Positions 58,464 to 64,000 of a stretch of 64,000 nucleotides of DNA are shown piece after piece. The position numbers were made by a program, and so were the translations under genes. The stretch is from Labilithrix luteola (lineage in GTDB: Bacteria > Myxococcota_A > Polyangia > Polyangiales > Polyangiaceae): positions 6,252,501-6,316,500 of the forward strand of contig NZ_CP012333.1 of NCBI RefSeq assembly GCF_001263205.1, given 5' to 3'. Under the pieces are notes generated by a model. It saw nothing but the letters and a program-made list of their open reading frames with translations. It ran no database searches and was not told where the DNA came from. Each line of letters starts with the position of its first letter. Position 1 is the first letter of the stretch.

Positions 58464-60200
58464 CTAGGCGGCCGCCGCGGCCATCTCGAGCTCCTTGAAG
58501 AGCCCCTGGAGCTCGGGTCGCGTGCGGAGTGGGCTGCAAAAACGGGTGGTGAGCTCGTAGAGCTGGGTCTCGAGGAGATCGGCTTCCTTGCCGTGGCTCT
58601 CGATGCGGCTACGACACTTGGCACGCTCTTCGTCGAGGTCGCGTTCGTGAGCGGAGAGGGCCGAGCGTAGCTCTCGGATCTGGAAATCGAGATCGCTGAC
58701 GTTGCGGTTGGCGTTCTCGATGCCTTCTTGCGCGCGCCGCTCTTCGGCGCGGAGCAGGCGCCACTCTTCGACGGCATCCGCCGCCGCACTGTAGGCCCGC
58801 GCGAGATCGGACCACGGTTCGACGAACGCCGAGCGGCCTTCCCAATACAGGACTTCCTTGTGCGCTTCGAGGAAGCGCGCGCGAGATGCTTGGGTGGCCT
58901 CTTCGGCGCGCGCCAGCGCCTCGGTCGAGTCGCGCAGTTCTTCTTTCGCCCGGGAGACGTCGACGCCGAGCTGGTGCACCGCGAAGCCGAGCTGCGCGCG
59001 TTTTTCGCGGCCGCGAAGGTCGATCTGTTCGAGCGCGTTCTGCGCTTCGAATCCTTCGTTGCGGAGCGTGACCACGCGCCGTGTGAGCTCGTTCACCTCA
59101 TCGAGAAGCGACGTGAGGTTGCCCGGTGCGAGATCTTTGCGACCGAAGGCGCGCGCGAGCATCTGCTCGAGCACGAAGATGCGGCGCGCCCAAGGATCAC
59201 CGGGACCCTCGCCGAGCGTGATCGGGGCGGGAACACTGAGCGGCTCGTCGCTTGCATCGGGCGGGGCAGGGGCCTCTCGCTCGTGGAGGATGGCTTGGAG
59301 ATCTTGGTGGATGCGGTGCGCATCGACCGGGCGATCCTTCGGCTCCTTGGCGAGCATCTTCACCACGAGCTCGTCGAGCGCTTGCGGTACGCGCGGATTG
59401 CGCGAGCGAAGCGACGGCGGCGGCTCGTTGATGTGCATCGCGAAGAACGCGGTGATGTCGTTCGCGTCGAACGGCAGGCCGCCGGTGAGCATCTCGAAGA
59501 ACACGACGCCGAGCGCATAGAGATCGCTCGAACCGCTCGTGTCGGCGCCCATGATTCGTTCGGGCGCCATGTATTGGGGCGTTCCGAAGAGCTCGCCCTG
59601 TCCGGTGAGGCGTGAGTCGTGGCGGCTCTTCGCGATACCGAAATCGAGGAGCTTCACGAGATCGGAGCCGTTGTCGCGCCGGCAGAGGAAGATGTTCTCC
59701 GGCTTGATGTCTCGGTGGATGACCTCGAGATCGTGCGCTCGGGCAAGTCCGCGCGCGATCTGGATCATCAGGTGGAGCGCGCGATTGATCTCGAGCGGGC
59801 CGCGCTCGATGAGGGCCCCTAGCGAGCTGCCCTGCAGAAGCTCCATGACGAGGAAGCACGTGCCGTCTTCCGTGTCGCCCTGGTCGAAGATCTCGATGAT
59901 GTTCGGGTGCGCGAGCATCTGCGCACTGCGTGCCTCGCGGCGGAACCGTTCGCGAACGACGGGGTCGGTCGCGAGCATCGGGTTCATGATCTTCACGGCG
60001 ACGAATCGGTCGACGAGCTTCTGGCGCGCGCGATACACCGTCGCCATGCCGCCTTCGCCGATGACTTCCTCGAGGACGTACCGCCCGGCGAGCAACGTAC
60101 CGATGCGCGGATCAGGCAGATCGGCGAGCTCGAGTCCGTCCACGAAGCAAAACGTCGCTTCGTTCGGATAGCGCATTTTGCACTTCGTGCAGGTCTTCAC
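58464..60200 (-). CDS. Ser/Thr protein kinase with N-terminal zinc ribbon and C-terminal coiled coil
   Basis: A 578-residue kinase starting at GTG. About 1-20 is a zinc-ribbon-like motif (CTKCKMRYPNEATFC). Kinase domain about 38-300: IGEGGMATVYRA, AVKIMN, IHRDIKPENIF, LLDFGIAKS and GTPQYMAPERIM, complete catalytic motifs. About 345-570 is long Glu/Arg/Ala-rich helix, likely coiled coil (LARAEEATQASRARFLEAHKEVLYW). No membrane helix, so it is cytoplasmic, unlike the kinase at 38904-40664. Convergent to the phosphoesterase; divergent from the VanW gene. Output unknown. Confidence 0.9.
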   Translation of the reverse strand: MKTCTKCKMRYPNEATFCFVDGLELADLPDPRIGTLLAGRYVLEEVIGEGGMATVYRARQKLVDRFVAVKIMNPMLATDPVVRERFRREARSAQMLAHPNIIEIFDQGDTEDGTCFLVMELLQGSSLGALIERGPLEINRALHLMIQIARGLARAHDLEVIHRDIKPENIFLCRRDNGSDLVKLLDFGIAKSRHDSRLTGQGELFGTPQYMAPERIMGADTSGSSDLYALGVVFFEMLTGGLPFDANDITAFFAMHINEPPPSLRSRNPRVPQALDELVVKMLAKEPKDRPVDAHRIHQDLQAILHEREAPAPPDASDEPLSVPAPITLGEGPGDPWARRIFVLEQMLARAFGRKDLAPGNLTSLLDEVNELTRRVVTLRNEGFEAQNALEQIDLRGREKRAQLGFAVHQLGVDVSRAKEELRDSTEALARAEEATQASRARFLEAHKEVLYWEGRSAFVEPWSDLARAYSAAADAVEEWRLLRAEERRAQEGIENANRNVSDLDFQIRELRSALSAHERDLDEERAKCRSRIESHGKEADLLETQLYELTTRFCSPLRTRPELQGLFKELEMAAAAA

Positions 60201-60337
60201 TGGATGGCCGTACGCGCGACGAGGGGGTGGCGATTCCGATGATACACGCCCAGCGCTTCTCCTTCTCCCGCGCTCGCGGCTAAACTACGCGTGCTCACGT
60301 ACGGTGACCGACGAGAGACGGCCGACCGGATGCCTGG

Positions 60338-62086
60338 ATGCCTGGCGAGCACGACACGGATGATGGTTCCCTACTCGAGCGTTTTCCAATCATGCACTTT
60401 CCGGATCCCGATGACCGAGGCCGCCCACATGTGCGTAAAGACGCCGTGGTTCCGCCTCGATCGCTGATGCCGCCCCCTGCTCGCCCGCGCAAGCGTTGGG
60501 GCCTGCGCTTGGGGATCGCCGCGGCCATTCTCGCGTCCGTCGCGGGGGCAGGCGTTTACGGGCGCGTGCGGTACCTGCCAAACTCGGCCGTTCTGCCTGG
60601 GCTCTCGATCGATGGCGAACGCGTGGCCGACCAGGCGTCGGACGCTGAGGTTCGTGCGCTCGTCGAAGGCCGAGCTCGAACCTTGCTGGCTCGTAAGGTC
60701 CAGCTTGCCATGCCCGGGGCCGAGAAGCCGGTGCTCGAAGCCACCCTCGGGGACCTCGGGTTGAAGGTCGATGTCGACCAGACCGTCGCCGTTGCAGAGC
60801 GCATCGGCAAGACGGGCGATCTGCTCTCGCGCGCCGAGGCGGCCAAGACCGCTCGCGAAGGGGGCATCGACGTGCCGCTCTTGACGGCGATCGACCGCGC
60901 CGTGGCCGTGCCCGTCCTCGAGAAGCTCAAAGAGACCGAGGACACGCAGCCGGTTTCGGCGCGCCTCGACCTCGAGAAGCACGCGACCATTCCCGAGAAG
61001 GAAGGTCACTACATCGACGTCGACGCGACACTCGCACGCCTCGAGGCGTCGGTTCGTACGCCGGCCGGCGGTGAGAGCGCTGCACGGTTCGAGCTTCCCC
61101 TGGGCACGTTCGCGCCCCGTGTGTCCTCCGCGTTCCTCAAGAGCCTCGACATCAGCACGGTCGTCGCCGAGTACGAGACGCACTTTTCGCGCGGTGGCGA
61201 GCAGCAGCGGCGCGGAAAGAACATCGACAACGCCGCGCAGAAGCTCGATGGCCTCGTCATCTCGCCGGGCGAGCTCGTGAGCTTCAACGAAGTCATCGGC
61301 GAACGCAGCGAGGCCAACGGCTTCCAGAAGAGCTGGGAGATCTTCAAGGGCGAGATGGTCGAGGGCATCGGCGGAGGCACCTGTCAGGTGGCCTCGACCT
61401 TCCACGCGGCCGTCTTCTTCGGCGGACTCGACGTGCTCGAGCGCCTCCCGCACTCGCGTCCGAGCGCGTACATCCCGATGGGGCTCGATTCGACCGTCGT
61501 CTTCCCGGCCGTCGACCTGAAGGTGCGTAACCCGCATCCGTTCCCCATCGTCGTCCACGCCAAGACCGAAGGCGGCAAGCTGCGCGTCGAGCTTCTCGGC
61601 AAGATGAAGCCGGTCGAGGTCAGTTTCGGCCGCGAGCTCGTCTCGACGATTCCCTACAAGCGGAAGGTCGTCGAGGAGGCGAGCCTCTCGGGCAAGAAGG
61701 TGCTGGTCAAGCAGCACGGCATCAAGGGCTTTCGCATCAAGCGGTCGCGCATCCTTCGTTACCCGAACGGCACGACGAAGAAGGAAGAGGCCACCGACCT
61801 CTACCCGCCGACCACCGAGATCTACCACGTGCCCGTCGGCTTCGACGTCGCGCAGCTCCCGCCCGTTCCCGAAGCCGGTGAGGACGCTGATCTCGGCGGC
61901 AACCCGTCCGCGGCCCCCGCCGAGGCGCGCACGCCCACGAAGCCCACGAACACAGCCGCCGCAACGGCCTGCACCACGTGCGAAAAACCGGCCGATGGCA
62001 TCGAATTCGTCGACAGCCCCGGGGCGCACGCGCCCACGAACGCCCAGTCGAACCCCACGAAAACCATCTGGGTCGGCCGGCACTGA
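60338..62086 (+). CDS. VanW-family envelope protein
   Basis: A 582-residue protein with a membrane helix at about residues 53-73, then PG-binding-like segments (about 85-270), then a VanW domain (about 275-430) with LDGLVISPGELVSFNEVIG, GIGGGTCQVASTFHAAVFFGGLD and VDLKVRNPHPFPIVVHAK, followed by a C-terminal G5-like beta part and a Pro/Thr/Ala tail. VanW proteins occur in vancomycin-resistance loci and in many envelope operons; molecular function is not known. It precedes a LysM transglycosylase (70 bases), so the pair may act on the cell wall. Start ATG 60338; ATG 60392 is an alternative. Confidence 0.88.
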   Translation: MPGEHDTDDGSLLERFPIMHFPDPDDRGRPHVRKDAVVPPRSLMPPPARPRKRWGLRLGIAAAILASVAGAGVYGRVRYLPNSAVLPGLSIDGERVADQASDAEVRALVEGRARTLLARKVQLAMPGAEKPVLEATLGDLGLKVDVDQTVAVAERIGKTGDLLSRAEAAKTAREGGIDVPLLTAIDRAVAVPVLEKLKETEDTQPVSARLDLEKHATIPEKEGHYIDVDATLARLEASVRTPAGGESAARFELPLGTFAPRVSSAFLKSLDISTVVAEYETHFSRGGEQQRRGKNIDNAAQKLDGLVISPGELVSFNEVIGERSEANGFQKSWEIFKGEMVEGIGGGTCQVASTFHAAVFFGGLDVLERLPHSRPSAYIPMGLDSTVVFPAVDLKVRNPHPFPIVVHAKTEGGKLRVELLGKMKPVEVSFGRELVSTIPYKRKVVEEASLSGKKVLVKQHGIKGFRIKRSRILRYPNGTTKKEEATDLYPPTTEIYHVPVGFDVAQLPPVPEAGEDADLGGNPSAAPAEARTPTKPTNTAAATACTTCEKPADGIEFVDSPGAHAPTNAQSNPTKTIWVGRH

Positions 62087-62155
62087 CCCGGCGTCTGGCG
62101 CGGCGAGGTGCACCGAATTTGACGCCTCCTTCATGAAGTGCGCATGCTCGTGCTC

Positions 62156-64000
62156 ATGAAGAGGCCTCTCCGCTCTTCCCGCACGTCCTGCCTCGCGTCC
62201 GTCCTCGGCCTCGCGTCCGTCCTCGGGCTCGCGTTCGTATCGGGGACGTTCGCTCCCAGCGCCCACGCGGCTCCCCCGGCGCCGGCCGCACGCCCCTCGA
62301 ACGGGAAGGCGGCCGCGGGATCGAACAAGGGCTCGAAGACGAACGCGTCGTCGAATTCCTCGTCGTCGTCCTCGACGAAGGCCACGCGGCCGCCGGAGAC
62401 GACCGTTCGTCGCTCGGTCGCGGGCGGCCCGACGTTCGACGATACGGCCGTCGGTGCCGACACGCCGGAGCTCCGCGCGCTCTACGCCGCCGAGCGGGAG
62501 CTCTTTCCGCCGGCACAGAGCTCCACCGTGACGGCATGGCCCGACGAGCTGCCGTTTCCGGTCGCCAGCAGCGAAGACCGTCCGCGCGTCCACGCTTCGG
62601 GGCTGCCTCCAACGCCACCGGCAAGCGCACCGGCCCTCGCCGAAGGCGGGCGCGATCTCGCGTGGCTCTCGAAGCTCGACATGCCCGACCTGCCCGTTCG
62701 ATGGGACGCGCGCGTCGTTCGCTACCTCGAGTTCTTCAAGGACGATCCGCGTGGGCGCACCACGCTGACGATCTGGATGCGCCGTTCGGGGCGCTACCGC
62801 GATGCGATGAAGAAGGTTCTTCGTCGCAAGGGGCTGCCCGAAGATCTCGTGTGGCTCTCGATGATCGAGAGCGGTTTCGATCCGGCGGCGCGATCACCCG
62901 TCGGCGCCGTGGGCCTCTGGCAGTTCATGCCCGAGACAGGGAAGATCTACGGGCTCAATCAGGATCGCTGGGCCGATCAGCGCATGAGCCTCGTCTCGGC
63001 CACCGAGGCGGCCTCCGATTTCCTCGCCGATCTCCATCGGCGCTTCGGCAGCTGGGATCTCGCCATGGCCGCTTACAACATGGGCTACGGCGGTGTGCTC
63101 TCGGCGGTGCGCAAGTACAACACGAACGACTTCTGGGCGCTCTCCAAGCTCGAAGGCTCGCTGCCTTGGGAGACCACGCTCTACGTTCCGAAGATCATCG
63201 CGGCGTCGATCGTCGCTCGCAACCTCGCCACGTTCGGCTATCGCGAGCTCCAGATCGAAGCCCCGCTCGAAGGTGAAGACGTGCCCGTCGGGCCGGGGGT
63301 TGCTCTCGCTACCGTGGCCACGGCTTGCGGGGTGACCACGAAGGAGATCGAGCAGCTCAACCCCGAGCTCCGGGCGTCGCGCACGCCGCCTGCCCAGGCG
63401 GACTGGCCCGTGAAGGTTCCCGCCGGTAAGGGTGCACTCTGCACGCAGAGCCTTGCCAAGAATCGGCGTGAAGCGCCGGGCACGGAGCGCTACGTGGTCC
63501 GCTTCGGAGAGTCGCTCGAGCAGATCGCGCAGGCTCGTCACGTGGCGGTCTCGAAGCTCGTCGAGCTCAACGCGATTGGTCAGGGCGAAGTCGTCCGCGG
63601 TGGCACGGTGCTCCTCGTGCCGAAGGGCGACGGCGTTGTCGCCGAGGAACGCAAGGACACTGCGTCGAAGGACAAGTCGGCCTTCAACGGCAAGCCGATG
63701 GTCGTCGTTCCGCAGGACATGTTCGTCTACCCCGATCGCCGTCGCGTGTTCTATCGCGTCCAGGTCGGCGACTCGCTGCGCGAGATCTGTTCCACGTTCA
63801 AGACGACGCCCGACGAAGTGCGTCGCTGGAATGGCGTCGATCCGCAGGCACGTCTGGTCGAGGGCATGACCGTCCAACTCTTCGTGCCGCGCGATGCCGA
63901 CCTCACGGGCGTCGTCGTTCTCGGCGAGCCGGACGTCCACACCGTGGTCGCCGGTACCGACGAGTTCTTCCAGCACTGGGACGACAAAGGTCGCCGCCGC
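62156..64000 (+). CDS. LysM-containing lytic transglycosylase (partial, runs off window)
   Basis: I read this directly, as the frame has no stop before the window end; 615 codons are visible. Signal peptide (about 1-35, ending SAHAAP), a Ser-rich linker, then an MltD-like lysozyme domain (about 205-340): LPEDLVWLSMIESGFDPAARSP with the catalytic Glu in the IES step, GLWQFMPETGKIYGLNQD, and AMAAYNMGYGG. Then an internal segment and two LysM domains (RYVVRFGESLEQIAQARHVAV and FYRVQVGDSLREICSTFKTTP) that bind peptidoglycan. ATG 62144 would add four residues. It cleaves glycan strands of the cell wall. Follows the VanW gene in the same direction. Confidence 0.92.
   Translation, partial: MKRPLRSSRTSCLASVLGLASVLGLAFVSGTFAPSAHAAPPAPAARPSNGKAAAGSNKGSKTNASSNSSSSSSTKATRPPETTVRRSVAGGPTFDDTAVGADTPELRALYAAERELFPPAQSSTVTAWPDELPFPVASSEDRPRVHASGLPPTPPASAPALAEGGRDLAWLSKLDMPDLPVRWDARVVRYLEFFKDDPRGRTTLTIWMRRSGRYRDAMKKVLRRKGLPEDLVWLSMIESGFDPAARSPVGAVGLWQFMPETGKIYGLNQDRWADQRMSLVSATEAASDFLADLHRRFGSWDLAMAAYNMGYGGVLSAVRKYNTNDFWALSKLEGSLPWETTLYVPKIIAASIVARNLATFGYRELQIEAPLEGEDVPVGPGVALATVATACGVTTKEIEQLNPELRASRTPPAQADWPVKVPAGKGALCTQSLAKNRREAPGTERYVVRFGESLEQIAQARHVAVSKLVELNAIGQGEVVRGGTVLLVPKGDGVVAEERKDTASKDKSAFNGKPMVVVPQDMFVYPDRRRVFYRVQVGDSLREICSTFKTTPDEVRRWNGVDPQARLVEGMTVQLFVPRDADLTGVVVLGEPDVHTVVAGTDEFFQHWDDKGRRR

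Noticed and set aside
60371..62593. 740-codon leftward frame
   Set aside because: Antisense to VanW and the transglycosylase; no motif and biased composition.
1..64000. tRNA, rRNA, riboswitch and replication origin
   Set aside because: I looked for clover-leaf ends, conserved anticodon arms and DnaA-box clusters by eye and found none I could defend; a dedicated scan would be needed to exclude them.

Overview
The window is GC-rich DNA (by eye about two thirds G+C) from a bacterium with a large regulatory and exported-protein repertoire. Two Ser/Thr protein kinases of the eukaryotic type, many lipoproteins with a Cys near residue 20, Gly-rich cell-surface proteins, Pro/Ala-rich membrane proteins, partner-switching regulators, a single-chain xanthine dehydrogenase and many 4-base start/stop overlaps together suggest a myxobacterium-like member of Myxococcota, probably Polyangiales. 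This assignment is an inference; no rRNA or other marker gene is present. No tRNA, rRNA, CRISPR array or prophage was recognised.

Layout. (1) 1-7.1 kb: a dense partner-switching region. A leftward stressosome-like operon encodes, in order, an RsbR-like PAS-STAS protein, an RsbT-like kinase, an RsbX-like phosphatase, an RsbS-like STAS protein, a second RsbX-like phosphatase and an RsbW-like ATPase cut by the window edge. An 87-bp tandem repeat separates it from a two-gene ATPase/STAS module, which converges on an RsbT-like/SpoIIE pair. (2) 7.4-20.7 kb: two linked proteins of unknown function, an M13 peptidase, a fatty-acid desaturase, the RNA/ribosome methyltransferases RsmE and PrmA, a TPR protein, a zincin lipoprotein, a phosphatase and glgC. 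(3) 20.7-24.3 kb: XdhC, a YoaK-family membrane protein and small exported or membrane proteins. (4) 24.5-28.5 kb: a lipoprotein, then a coupled ECF sigma / anti-sigma / caspase-like gene set. The caspase-like gene is broken by an apparent one-base loss in a C run; repaired, it would encode a caspase domain fused to an outer-membrane-type C-terminal domain. (5) 29.4-33.3 kb: xanthine dehydrogenase. (6) 33.3-35.6 kb: a gene-poor, partly AT-rich stretch with a decayed tyrosine (HUH) transposase and a 26-bp palindrome. (7) 35.6-40.7 kb: a leftward operon of a Ser/Thr kinase, a membrane protein, a TPR/PEGA protein and a Gly-rich lipoprotein. (8) 40.7-44.1 kb: allantoinase, an allantoicase-OHCU decarboxylase fusion and hydroxyisourate hydrolase. 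(9) 44-49 kb: a von Willebrand lipoprotein and a second sigma / FecR / barrel-like set. (10) 49.1-53.7 kb: a PuuD-type urate oxidase with a copper-protein-like tail, a CAP lipoprotein, an HpcH/HpaI-like enzyme and an orphan DNA methyltransferase. (11) 53.7-64 kb: small proteins and a 34-bp-period repeat, an MFS exporter, an expansin-like lipoprotein, a phosphoesterase, a zinc-ribbon/coiled-coil kinase, a VanW protein and a LysM lytic transglycosylase that runs off the right end.

How the genes fit together. XdhC plus xanthine dehydrogenase (hypoxanthine/xanthine to urate), the PuuD-like protein (urate to 5-hydroxyisourate), UraH (to OHCU), the OHCU decarboxylase domain (to allantoin), AllB (to allantoate) and allantoicase (to ureidoglycolate and urea) give a nearly complete oxidative purine-degradation route spread over 30 kb. 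No ureidoglycolate lyase was recognised. The other theme is signal transduction to the cell envelope: partner-switching modules, two kinases and two sigma/anti-sigma sets, each coupled to an exported or barrel-like protein.
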